A stretch of 64,000 bases of DNA from positions 1,536,547 to 1,600,546 of the forward strand of contig RPFO01000448.1 in assembly GCA_009746045.1 (NCBI GenBank), read 5' to 3'. How positions within the stretch are numbered: position 1 is the stretch's first letter; each line of letters opens with the position of its first letter. This DNA is from Mesostigma viride. Taxonomy: Eukaryota; Streptophyta; Mesostigmatophyceae; Mesostigmatales; Mesostigmataceae. Of this stretch, positions 1-11,600 are shown in pieces. The notes beneath the pieces were generated by a model, which saw only the letters and a program-made list of their open reading frames with translations, did no database searches and was not told the DNA's origin. A program made the translations under genes and the position numbers.

Positions 1-733
1 GCCTGTGCCACTAGCATCAGTATCCGGGACGTATGAGCATGTCGGCCAGCGGAACCCGGCCAGGTCGTGATCGAGGCAGGTGCGGCGATTCGTTTCCGTG
101 TTGGTTGCATGGAAACTCGTACGTTCATACATGTCTGATGGTGGATATATTAGTGGTAATTGCAACTGCCTTCCATGCCTGCTCAAGGAGGGGTATTAGC
201 CATTATGTTGCACAGTTTGTGGCATTTCTTGGGGGATACCGTTCAGTGAGTGTCAGGTGGCTTCATATTTGTATTCCAGCATATTTGGCCGTCTATTGTG
301 GTCAATTATATTGCATCATTGTATGGCATGGCATAGTTGGCTGTTTGCGCGCGCGTAAGCCACACACGTAAACGCGGGCATGGTATGGGTCAAATGGGCT
401 ATCCAGGTAGTTTGACCAAAGGAAAGCACCATTGGACTATCCAACTAAATTGTCCAATGTTGGGTTTGAGGTTTCTGACCCTCCCCTCTGTAGAAGGGGG
501 GGGGGGTATACTTTTTCTTGGCACAAAATGATCGTCTTTTGGCTCACTTTGACTGAAGGTATCATCCAAAGGACTAATTAGACTCATGATATTATTGCAT
601 ATTATGAAAGCCCTTGAAGTGTAGATACTCCTAGCATCTTGGTTGGGGGTATTTGGAGTTGTGGTCTATGAGTTATGATTTTTGGCAATTTTAGGGGTCT
701 GAAAGTGCCAAAAATGGCCTGACGGAGTATGGG
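1..733. mobile_element. TTAA-type DNA transposon, copy A (right part; runs off the window)
   Basis: Diverged but collinear with the right half of the element at 36242-37590. Shared stretches include the run around GAAAGCCCTTGAAGTGTAGA (near 607 and 37461) and the terminal AGTGCCAAAAATGGC. The right end reads ACGGAGTATGGG followed by TTAA at 734-737, matching 11 of 13 bases of the terminal inverted repeat CCCATAGTCCGTA of the other copy. The left end lies outside the window. No transposase is visible, so it is probably non-autonomous. TTAA targets with CCC-starting termini are typical of the piggyBac superfamily; that assignment is inference. Confidence 0.65.
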
Positions 734-737
734 TTAA

Positions 738-1332
738 TTAAATTTCGCAGCCAGTTCAACGGTTGTTCGGTAACCAAACAAACAAACTAATAGTTAATTA
801 ATTGGGCGGACACAGTAGCACTTTCAACCAATAAAACGCTAATGTCTAATTCCGAAGGGCCTTTTGGCTAAACTGAATTAAAACTACCAATGCGGGCGGT
901 GTATGACCGAGACATTATGCTCCGTCAAGTCCGGTGTTTTTTGCAATTAACGTCACCCACTCACATCTGTTCGGTGCTGCCCCTTGGCACAAGCTCTACA
1001 AACAGGTCGTGGACCGGCTGGATCGCATAGTATCTCCGCACATCTGAACCCTATGATGCCAGATCTCCTTAGCGGCCGTTCCGAGCTTGGCACTGGATTC
1101 GTTGTCCACATCGTCGCGTCGCTGCAGCAACACGATGTTTTTTGGCATCCGCGGGCTTTTGGTTCCCGCCGCACATTTGAAACGGTGCTGTCCTCCGGCT
1201 TTTTGCCTTTGCACCGTGTGCAGTTCTTGGACGTTTGGAATCATGGCATGGCTAACGTGATGACTGACTAGCTAGACCTTTTCAGTGGTTTTCCATTTGC
1301 GGGTATTTCCTCGTCAGAAATGGTGGGAGAGC
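738..1332. other. intergenic, no recognised feature
   Basis: No domain-bearing ORF. A 95-codon open frame at 984-1271 resembles nothing known to me and overlaps open frames on the other strand. Short AT-rich runs (TTAATTAATT) occur near 780-800. Confidence 0.4.
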
Positions 1333-1622
1333 GATCGCAGCAATGGTGCTCACCACTAGACGGACTCCCGGCCAGTCATTAGGCTCGAAACACACGCCCT
1401 GATCAAGCATCATGTTGTTTCCGGCCCCACCGTCTATGTCATCTAGTCGCTCTACACGTAATCCAGCCATAATTTCAATGCACCCGGATACACATTTCCA
1501 TCACCATTCATCTTCATCATCCTGAACGACTCGAACACGCGGACGGCAGGATAACGGCAGGCTCGAGAGTACCATGGTCCGGATTCTCCCGATTTCTGGC
1601 CTGCGCTGGTTGTCTCCTTGAT
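1333..1622 (-). repeat. dispersed repeat family D, copy 1
   Basis: Reverse complement of the sequence at 22866-23146, with copies also at 3116-3346 and 28283-28567. Conserved landmarks on the element strand are CAGGCCAGAAATCGGGAG, CCGGACCATGGTAGCTCGAG, GATGATGAAGATGAATGG and AGCGACTAGATGACCTAGAC. Length is about 280 bp. Short ORFs across it are broken differently in each copy, so it is probably non-coding. The distal end contains TAGTGGTGAGCACC, which resembles a tRNA A box, but no full tRNA can be folded by eye. Confidence 0.75.
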
Positions 1623-1924
1623 ATATCTCGATAGAGTCATGCCTCTTATTTAATTTCAAGGTACCTCTTGATTAATCTCGGCCCCCGCCCTCCGACAATT
1701 TGACAATTTGACAAAAAGAGCCAGTTTACCCCGACTTGAGCTACGCTTGTCAGAATGAGCTCAAACTTTGGGGTTGTGTTCCCCCCCACTCAGTGGAATT
1801 TCGAATGTATGGATGACCCAATTCGATGTGTTGATGATTTGATTTTTTTTTTTTTGCTCAAAAAAGTACCCATTTTGCGGGGAAATTAATAGCTCAAACA
1901 ATTGTGATTATTTTGGCCGTGTGG
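1623..1924. other. intergenic, AT-rich, no recognised feature
   Basis: Contains a ~13-nt T run near 1844 and no supported gene. Confidence 0.35.
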
Positions 1925-2010
1925 ATTAATTAATTAATTAATTAGAAACATAACTCTGTTGGGAGTATCTCTAGCACATATCCCATGTGAATAGCCCAGA
2001 TTCTTTAGAA
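1925..2010 (-). mobile_element. 5'-truncated LINE 3'-end fragment with (TTAA)n tail
   Basis: An ATTAATTAATTAATTAATTA tail is followed by ACATAACTCYGTTGGGAGTAT and AGCACATA. The same block sits at the 3' end of the ORF1-bearing element at 31200-31250 and in the small insertion at 8481-8582. All three read in minus orientation, consistent with 5'-truncated insertions of one LINE family. A TSD was not clear here. Confidence 0.45.
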
Positions 2011-2700
2011 GTGGGGGAACTTTGCAGGAATGTATGGGCAGGTCATTTGGATAAGTGGTTCAGTTTGTCTTGGGCAAAATCCTTTCCCTATATAAAGCGA
2101 GCTTCGTGACCGTTGGTCCGATTATTAGGTAGAAAATCGTGGTACAAAAATCAGCCATTAGGGGGTACTCCGGAGGTCGACGGAAGAATCGCAGATATCA
2201 CAGATTCAATACGCGCGAACCACGGCGGCATGTTATAATTTTAATTTTTTTTTTTTAATACGCGCGAAGCGCCCGAGCCGCGAGCGCAGCGAGCACCGTA
2301 CTAATTCCTATCCGGACCGCAGCGAAGCCAGTAGCCACGGGCCACGGGCAACTAGCCACGGGGAAAAATTTTCAGCAACGGAGGGACGAAAGGAATTTCA
2401 ACGGGCCACAACTCGCACGGGTCCCCAACTCGCACTAGCCAGTAGCCACCGGGCCACTAACCAGTACCGGGCCACGGGCGCCGCGCCGGGCCACGGGCAC
2501 TGGGCCACTGGCACCGGGCCACGGGAATTTAGACTCTGCGCAGCCGGGCTTGAATACTGTAGGATTCTCCAATAGTTGGGGAGTCCAAAATAGTTGGGGG
2601 CTTGGCCCCCGCCGGGTCTACTTGTATCTCATAAAATAGCTTCTTTTTCTATATTTAGCTCGCGACCGGTGCATGGTTGGGGGTAGTACCCCCAACAAGT
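2011..2700. repeat. low-complexity GGGCCACGGGCA-type degenerate repeat and flanks
   Basis: Between about 2330 and 2525 the words AGCCACGGG, GGGCCACGGGC and CACTGGCACCGGGCCACGGG recur imperfectly, giving a degenerate tandem array. The flanks have a T run (2241-2255) and CGCGAAGCGCCCGAGCCGCG. No gene is supported. Confidence 0.5.
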
Positions 2701-2726
2701 GGTGGTACGAATGTCCAAACATCATT

Positions 2727-2855
2727 CTGATTTGGCACGCCGCAAAGGTGAAAACCATTTGCGTTCAGTGCCGATCCGCGGAAAACGCGATCTGCAAATG
2801 AATCCAGGCCGGAATCGAACTTGGGACCCCTCGCACCAACTTTTGCTGACTACAG
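2727..2855 (-). mobile_element. tRNA-derived SINE, 5'-truncated, with 14-bp TSD
   Basis: The 129-bp insert is flanked by perfect direct repeats GTCCAAACATCATT (2713-2726 and 2856-2869), the signature of target-primed reverse transcription. On the minus strand it carries AAGTTCGATTCCGG, a good Pol III B box / T-arm. It is the inverted partner of the insert at 2892-3111, so the pair could fold back as RNA, but the separate TSDs show two independent insertions. Confidence 0.75.
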
Positions 2856-2891
2856 GTCCAAACATCATTGTACATCCGTATATCAAGCATG

Positions 2892-3111
2892 CGAAAGGCT
2901 TGCATTGAACTCCCCGGAAAGGAGAAGTTTGCGGGTGACTGTAGGTGTAATTTGGCGATGCCCTAGGATCCGGAGACGTCCGTCAGGAAAGTTGGTGCGA
3001 GAGGTCCCCGGTTTGATTCCGGTCGGATTCATTTGCAGATCGCATCTTCCGCGTTCTCCGCGGACCGGCACTGAACGCAACTGGTTTTCACCTTTGCGGC
3101 GTGCCAAATCA
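2892..3111 (+). mobile_element. tRNA-derived SINE, longer copy, with 14-bp TSD
   Basis: The 220-bp insert is flanked by perfect repeats GTATATCAAGCATG (2878-2891 and 3112-3125). An A-box-like TGGCGATGCC near 2953 is followed by CCCCGGTTTGATTCCGG near 3008, which forms a T-arm-like stem and B box. The 3' part (TTTGCAGATCGC through GCGGCGTGCCAAATCA) matches the copy at 2727-2855 and a short fragment at 39838-39858. It sits inside dispersed repeat D, so it is younger than that copy. Confidence 0.75.
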
Positions 3112-3115
3112 GTAT

Positions 3116-3346
3116 ATCAAGCATGCTGTTTCCGGCCCCACCGTCTAGGTCATCTAGTCGCTCTACACGTAAGCCAGCCATAATTTCAATGCACAATCCA
3201 CACAACAAGGATACACATTTCCATCACCATTCATCTTCATCATCCTGAACAACTCGCACACGCGGACAAGATAACGGCAGGCTCGAGCTACCATGGTCCG
3301 GATTCTCCCGATTTCTGGCCTGCGCTGGTTGTCTCCTTGATATTTA
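3116..3346 (-). repeat. dispersed repeat family D, copy 2
   Basis: Same family as 1333-1622, with the same orientation and landmarks. One end was displaced by the SINE insertion immediately upstream. It carries an insertion AATCCACACAACAAGG relative to copy 1. Confidence 0.75.
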
Positions 3347-5619
3347 TGGTACTCAATCATCATGGTTCCCAAGTGCATTGGAATTGATATTCGTTAAAGC
3401 CATTTTTTCAGGCTTATGCACGTGCGAGTCCCCTCGCCACGATTTTCATGGCCGCAATAGGTCCTGCACGACTTTTGCCTTGCCATCACGCACGGGAGAC
3501 CAAGATTTTAGGGATCTCGCGCCAATTTGGTGACAGAATAAGAATGTTGGATCTCGGTACTTTTGGGCCTATTATAAACACGACAGCTGCGTCCTCTGTG
3601 GCTAGCCTATGGCATTCCGTATCGCTGCCTAACTCATATCATTGTGTCCATCCTTCAACAAACATAGCTCGGGATGTGGCTTACAAACCATTAGGCATAG
3701 TTCTTTGATATTAATTAAAAACAGCTTCTCCATCACCATAAATGTCACAACACCAAGAAAAATAAGGGCCAGGGAGAAGAGGGTGGAGCGGTTGGGGAGG
3801 AGACGGGGAAAGATGACAAATTTGGTACGTGATATGTAGTCCGCATATTAGTGGGGCAAGCTGGGTAACTAACAGCAAGCCCTGTGGAATAAGACCACCG
3901 GTGTCTGGCCGGCGCAAGCATAACAAAAAGCTAGGCTTGCAATTTCTTTGTGCAACCGAAGTTGGAATAATGCCCACGGTTTCTAGGCACATTCAGGCAT
4001 TTGGATGCACGCCGGCAATGTCCTGCTTGGGTTTCATAAAGCATCGTTAAAACAGGTGAAAAAATTGCAAAATTCATGACGTCGAATTCATGCAGGATGT
4101 TGAAACTCCATCAACTGGCACCTGCGAAAGCACCAAGAAGGTAAGAATACGCCCAGAAGGTACAGTGAAAGGTAAGACACTGCCGACAACACCCATGCAA
4201 GAATCAACTACAGTCCGCAAAACCCGGAGTGAACGCCGTCAGATGGTAGTGCATTGAGTTGTTTGTCCTCATTGATTTCGGTACAGGTCTATGAATGTTC
4301 ATCATCACTCGGCAAAGTTCCAGGAATTGCTGCAACCTGACACACAAATGCCAATGCAAGAAAAAATTCCCACGCAAATTCAAGTTCGGCCGCTCACCAG
4401 GTATCCCAGGAGCGCTCGCAACCCTTCGCTTGCCTTGACAAAAAACTGCGATGCAGCCCTGCTTGTACAGCGGTGGTGAAGACTACCAATGACGTCCTCT
4501 AAGCTGCTGTAACCATTCCGCACCAGCGGCCCCCACCACCACTGTCAATTCACTAGTGCTTGCTCCGGCCGCCGCCGCCTTCTCCGGTTTTATGGGCGTC
4601 CGACGGTGCTTCTATGGTGAGTGGTGGCTGGTGACTCGTGACTGGTGCATGTGGTGACTGGTGACCCGTGAACGACCCGCACGGCTACGGTGAACTCTAG
4701 GAGGCAGGAGCGCGGCGGCCGCCGGTGCCCGGTTGGTGCAGGTTGGTGCACTAAATTCTGGCTTCTGCAGCGGCGTCAGACGCCAGTAGTATTTAATGCT
4801 GTCGACGCTCTCGGACTTGGGAGGATCGCTGCGGACACGTGGCAGTACCAACGTACCAACTTGCACCCGTGGACTCTGGACTGGACTGGACTATGGAGGC
4901 TGGACTCTGGAGCAAGGTCAGGGCGCGAATACATACTACACGCACATACTACTGTAGTCACCTGGTAGTAAAGACGTTTCCGTACACTGCGTCACGGCGA
5001 GAGGCGAATCTGGACCGGAGTGCCGTGCAGAAGGGCATCAGGGAGTGCTCCGACAAGCCACTACTCGCTTGGTGGGCGGTGGCCACTCGGCTCTGTCAGC
5101 AGGTAGCATCCCTACTAGGGCGTAATTGGTGAGGAAAGCACCTGACAACCTACTGGCTTTCACCTAAAGATGGCCACCGCAACCAAGGCTTCAAGCTTCG
5201 CCGGATGATGTGAGCATTTGGCCACCGGAGTATTTTTGTAGGTGAATTTCTGGTCCTCTTGCATCTCAGCTCTTCCTCGCTATCCTGCAAACCACGTTGA
5301 GGGATATAGTTAAGGAAATAACAAAACAGAGAATGTCACACCATCAGGTCATCTGTATATTAGACTGCCCGGCTGGCATGTTGACCCTGTAAGCATCGCC
5401 TGGCCATATCAAAATTGGCATGCCGATTTTCTCCGCAACATCTGCGCCTTGAAAACGTGGCTGAAATGATAAGAATCCGTAATCCCCTGGATGCGTTGAA
5501 GGATATGGCTGATTAGAGAATGGAAATTTATGGTAGAAATGCATGAATGGAAACCAGGAGCATTTCCCCGGATCGCAAGCGGGATGATACCAACGCGCTG
5601 ACCGTTACGCACGGGCAGG
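3347..5619. other. upstream region of the first gene; no supported gene
   Basis: Nothing with a recognisable domain was found. The segment 4615-4680 has recurring GGTGACT words, and 4690-5130 is GC-rich with open frames on both strands, which by itself does not support coding. Any promoter and 5' UTR of the gene starting at 5620 should lie at the right end, but I see no convincing TATA box. Confidence 0.35.
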
Positions 5620-8600
5620 ATGAGGCCCAAGTGTGGGAGATGGCCCCGCGTACAAGGGCGGCTCCGATTCTGGATCTTCTTACCGGCATGCATTTCACTC
5701 TTGTGCCTAGCCATGATCTTTCGGGGCGCGCGCCCGGAAGGATGGAGGGTAGACGAATTCGGTACCCGCGCTTGCGATGGTGGTGGTTGCGTGACATCCG
5801 GGGCAGCTTCCGAGGTAAACATCCACGGAAGCGTGGCTTCGATAAATTCACCTACCGACGTCGTTGTCCACGGTGGGCGTGATCTTGGTGCTCCAGAGAC
5901 GGGTGCTCAGTCTCGCCATTTGCTTCAAGACATGGAGGGTTTTTCTGAATGCTACTTGTTTGAGTTCGACTCGCCGACCCGGGAGGTGAATTTCTGGTCC
6001 GTGTCCGTGGAGCTTCCAAAGTACCCTGCCGACTCACGCGCCCCTTTGGAGAAAGTTGTCATGACTCTTACTGGGAGCTTGCAAGGCCGCGTGGCCTTTG
6101 AGAATACAGGCACGGCTACGTTTGCTTCCGTATATTTGGCAGCCACTTTGCGGGCAAGGTTCAACACCTCGGGCGCCTCTTCCCCACCCTTGCTGGAGGC
6201 ACGGCCGTCCTACCAAGATGAGTTTGGGGTTGCCGCCACGGATGGCAATTTAGACTTTGCTGGCACTTCAGGCCAGACCATCCCGGTTGCTCTCAACCAG
6301 AGTGTGGAGATAGAGCTTACGCGGCCGCAGGACCTGGCGAGTTTCCGGGAGGGATCTACCGTGGGCCTTATCCTATCAGGCAGCATAGAGAACAGCTTCA
6401 GCGCGGGTGGCGCTGTCTTAAGCTCGTTCAGTTCGGCGACAGCGGCCAGTATCTCCATCACCTTCCTGTGCTCAGGCAAGTGGGGCTGGGTTGGCCAGCG
6501 GGGGCATCACCCTCCTGGGGCAGCCTCCTGGGCCACCTGGCTGCAATCGTCCTGTCCAGTGGTCCGTCACTGGTGTTTATCCCGAGAGGAACCTAGAAAG
6601 TAGCGCGGGCGTATATGTTGTCTGGCCTAGCTGGCTTTGTATTGTGGATATCACACGTATAGCAGGCATCCTACTTCATGTGCATCATAGTGGCTAGTGC
6701 GAAGTGGAGGCTCTTGCTTTGTGGCGTCTAGTTCTAGTCTAGTTGTAGTTCTCGTCTCTGTTGGGTTAAATGGCGACGGTGTGCGGGTGATGTCGCTTAT
6801 GCTCAGCCCACCCTGGAGGTATAGCGTTGTGAAATGTGCATTTTTCAGAAGAGTTCCCTCGCGCGCTGCACTTGCGGTACAAGGTCATCTACAGCATTCT
6901 CACAATCCACACCCTTGCCCTTGTGTTACCTTGCAAAGTCGTAGTATGCCCGCTTGAAGCGTGCGTGTTGCGGGGACCGGCATGCGCCCTCCCTGCTGTT
7001 GCAATCGGATGATTGATTAGTATAGTACTCATTTGGTTTGCATGGTAATGCGTGGGATCGACATTGGGGTCATCCCCCCCCTTCTTCTCTCCCATGGCCC
7101 TTTGGGTGCAAAGGGACATTGGGGAAGGAAGAGAAAGAACTACCTTTTTGCGAAGAAGGGACAAAGCCTGGGGGGGGGGGATGCGTGAAGGCTGGGTGGT
7201 TTGTGCTGCCTGATGGCAGTAGCCTAGACCTTGATCGAATGGTAGTGACGAGCAAATACTCACGTCATAAATTCGGATGCTTGGGCGCAGCTCAAGAAAA
7301 CTCTCTGGTTAGGACATTCATGTCGTAATTGGCGGCATGCGTGGATTTAGCTGTCACTGTGGATCATGCTGAGGCATTGTTTTAGTTGGGCTTTCTGTGA
7401 CAGCTGCCATGTGCCAGGCGCTCAGGACCCTTGATGACCACATTCACACAGGATCACCATCATCGCGACGTAGTTTTTTATGCATGCACCATAAATGCCA
7501 CCCTCATGGCACCCATGCTTCCCAGGTTCAACCCAAGCCAAACCATGGACGCTCATTAGCTTCTGATTTTTCAGCCTAGGGGTGAAGTTTATATACTACT
7601 ATGATTGCAGTTAGTTGTTTTTTTTGCATCCGGTGGATGGGACAAGAACCTTTACTCACGCGAGAAAGGATCTTAGGGTAGGCACCTTCAACGTGCCATC
7701 CCTTTTCACTCACTTCCCGTCTTGTGCCTTTTGTTTGTTGCTATTTGTCTCCTCTCTCCTTGGCTTTATGAATGCCCTTGTATGGTTGTGGCTCGCTGGA
7801 TATGGCTGAACGGTTGGCTGCCAACAGAAGCGCCGCCGATGCCAGCATTACCACCGTCACCGCCGCCGCCATCCCCGCCTCCACCGTCACCGCCGCCGCC
7901 ATCCCCGCCTCCACCGCTACCGCCACCGCCGCCACCACCACCACCGCCATCTCCCCCGCCCCCTCCGCCACCATCACCGCCTCCTCCGCCACCACTGCCA
8001 CCACCCTCTCCTCCCCCACCGGGTCCCCCGCCGCCATCCCCACCGCCTCCCTCTCCTCCTCCGCCATCGCCACCACCTCCACCGCCCCCGCCCGCGCCTT
8101 TCCCTCCTCCGCCCGCAGGTATGGAATCGCAGCTAGGAGCACTGAATGAGCATATATTCGGTGGCCTTGCAATCCATGTGCCAGGGTGTGCCGATAGCTG
8201 GCCCGTGGTGTGAGCCTCCGTATGTGGCGGCGGTGTTGGTTGGTTGGCTTGTGATCAGCGGCGTACCGTTTGCAGTGATTCCATCTCTTGGCCGCAGACT
8301 GAGGCTTCTGCAGATATATGGCAGCGTGTGCTTGGCTCTGACACTGAGCTATCTGCGCGGTTCTAGTGCTGAATCTATCGCAGTTGGCCTTCTTGGTAGA
8401 CAGGGAGTAGGGGCACGTCCACCATTGGAACCATTGGTTGTCTGAAACCAAAAGCGCGAGTCTCCGCTGCTCTGTGATATTAATTAATGAAGGGCATACC
8501 TCCGTGGGGAGGATATGTAACACATATCCCTGAGAAGGGGCGTATGGTTTTCAATACGTTCTAGGCGACAACCTGCAGGTTACTCTGTGATATGCTTCTC

Positions 8601-11600
8601 TTTAATGCCTCGCACCATGGGTGTGAGGCCCAGGAAGGAGAGGCACCCAGGCCGGGTGGCCGCTGGGCTATCCTATGGGCCTTTGTAGGCAGGCCGGACC
8701 GGGAAAGTGTTGCCGTGATGACGGGTATTTGAATCAAGGCAAAAACTTTGTCAAGAGAAATTATGACCAGCTTAACTGTTGTCATTCCGGATGGGGGACT
8801 TCAAGGATTTACGATCGTTTTGGTCATTGCCTCCCCAAGGTCAACCACCGCACCGCTGGGTCTTCTCTCCACTCCCTGACTTTCTACCTCACCAACAATT
8901 CTTTTCCTCCCTGGCGCACACGTATGAGGTGCATTCTTTTCACCATCAGCTCCCAAATTCCTGTCCTCTTGCGCGTATACACCTAAAGCACACAATCATG
9001 CCTTTAGGCAGGGTATCTAGCACCTCCTATGCTTTATGACTTCGCGTTTCCTGCCCTTTCTGGACCCAGCCTAAATGGGAGTGTTTATGGCGTATCCAAT
9101 AACTTCAGGGTTACTGGTTCCATCTCCTTTCCAGATTTTCTGTACCTTCTATGATATTCGTAGTAATAATCATTTGTATTATACACCATCCTTGTCCACA
9201 GTTTTTGTTCAGCATGGCATGACTCGGGCACCTGCCACATGCCCTGTCTATGACCCCCCAACCGTACCAGGCCTCAGCATGTCAAATGTTTTCTTCTCGA
9301 TATGCCAATTTGACAAATGTGTTTTTCCCTGTTCCCCATTGCCTGCCGCCTCATGTCCGTTTCTTTCTTCCCCGCTCCCCCCCACGTCTTTCCCCCATTC
9401 CTCCCCTGCTTGCCACATCAGACACCAAGGGCCCCGTGGCCAACCTGACCTTTGTGGACCCGATGGACCAAGGCTCCGGCATGATCAACGTGACCGTCTC
9501 GTTCGACTCGCCCTGCATCGCGCAGGTGGCCTCGGTGTGCCCGTCCGGCTCGTGCGACCTGTCGCTGGCACGCGGCACGACGACCTACCTTGGCGAATTT
9601 GATCCCGCTGAGCTCACGGCACTGAGCGGGGTCACCGAGGGCGTGATCATGTTGCAGACGCTGGATGATGGGAGGCTGGCGCTTGTCGTGATGGCCCAGT
9701 TCTGCCTCGATGCTGCAAACAACAGCAATGACGTCGCGTCCGCGATATTCGGGCCCGACTGGGAGAAGCACGGCATCCGCCTTCAGCTGCTCGTGCCGAG
9801 GGACCTCACGGGCGCGCTCGTGCCGACGCTGCTCTACATCCGTGCAGGTGGGTCCACCCCCTCGCAAGCGAGCAAGCAAGCCGCATCCATGTGTTGGTTG
9901 GATTGTGACTTGACAGGCGAGCGCAGAGATGATGCCCGATGCAGCTCGTTTCGGGTTGGGTCAAGAAGCTCACGCGAGCGCATGTTTTATGATTCTCTTC
10001 GAGGGCACGCCCTCGCAAGCACATGCTCATTGGCGCGGTCGCGCGGTCATCCATGCCAGATATTTTCTGCTCTTCCTTTTTTTCCCTAGTCATTCGTTCT
10101 GGCACGGCATCGGCCTGGTAGGCTGCACCTCGTGCCCACCCACCACCCTCACACCTCCTCTGCCCCAGGTGATGTATTTTGTTCTTGGCAGCATCTCAAA
10201 GATCCTCATATGGGGTAGCCATCTTCTCTCGGCCCCTGGGCTGGCCTGTCCCTCTTCCACTGCCTCACAAGTACGACTACGACATGCAGCATGGTGTGTG
10301 TGACGCTAGTGTTCTGCTCCCCGACGCCCTACCCCTTGTGCGCAGTCAACGAGCCCGTCGCCGTCACGCTGTCGACGAGCAGCCTGCGCGAGACGAAAGA
10401 TCTTGTGGTGCCGGTCTTTGTGGCCTTCTCGGTGCCTGTGTCGGACTTCTCGCTGTCGAAGATTAACGTAACGGGTGGCCAGGTGGCCAACCTGACGGCT
10501 CTGGACGACCTGGAGACCACATGGCAGTTGCAAGCGCTGATTGACCCGGGCAGCCTGATGACAATGCAGGTGCCTGCGGGGGCGTGCACCGGTGTCACGG
10601 GCTTGGCCAGCCTCGAGTCCAACCTGCTGGAGATTCAGAACGGTGAGTTGTTGGGAAAAGCGTTGATACTTGTAGTCGCTGTCTGCTGCAGTTTGAGTCC
10701 GTCTGCGTTGTTTGCAGTGAAGCTGGCAGCTGCGAGTGGCCGCAGTTTGCTTAATGTGTGCACAGATATGGGGGGTTGCAGGCACTTCCATGTGGGGCAG
10801 TTCTCTATTGGTTGGTAGCCGCACCGGACATGATGGTTGTCGATGCGCATTGGTGGTGTGTCTCGGGTCATTTTGGCTTCGCCTTATATTTCCAATCTTT
10901 TTTGTTGTTGGATTTGTAGCATTGCAGGGCAGCCCGGGGTGTTTGGGCGTGGACTGTACGCTAGTTTTCCATAGAAGGCTTCACACGCTCTCTAACATTC
11001 AAGTATGTGGCAGCCCCAGCGCGCACCTGCATCCCATCATGAATGATTGATATATGGCTTGTGTCCATGATGCGCGTTCTCTGTTCGGCAGTTGAAAGCA
11101 CGGCGTCCTCTGAAGCGCTGGCATCGGTGGTGACGGCAGTAGTGGTGGTCACCGTGGCATCCGCAGGGGTGTCATCCGTTGCCGGTGCTGTCACATCGTC
11201 GGCCAGCTCAGGGGCGGGGGCGGCCACGGCAGGAGCTGCAGCGGCGGGTGGCATGCACCTTTTGGTAAGCGAGCAGGAAATAATTTGGGGGGAATTTTTT
11301 TTCCTATTGGTGGTCGCAACTGGGCGCTTGTCTATATGCATGGTGTTGGCGCTTTGATGGCGTGGGTGCAATACCGTCACGAGGGTACTGAATACAGGCA
11401 TCCCTGTTTACGATCGCCGCCATATTCTCGGCGTCGTAACTTTACACGGGGACGAAACCTTGGCGGTAGAATTAGGCTAGTAGCCCACCGGCTCCTCTGA
11501 CAGACTTCTATACGGCAATCGACAGCTCTCGTCAAGCCCGATCCAGCTGCAGCATCGAAGTTGCCCAAAGTCCATTTTTCCGGCCAGATATTTTGCGTAA

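Noticed and set aside
2727-3111. Single foldback transposon with ~125-bp inverted repeats
   Set aside because: Each arm has its own different 14-bp TSD, so they are two SINE insertions.
4690-5132. Possible upstream exon of the first gene
   Set aside because: Open on both strands, low-complexity peptide, no acceptor/donor pair that joins the signal peptide in phase.
7741-8523. 260-codon minus-strand ORF opposite the proline hinge
   Set aside because: Complement of CCN-rich codons; it extends into introns on both sides.
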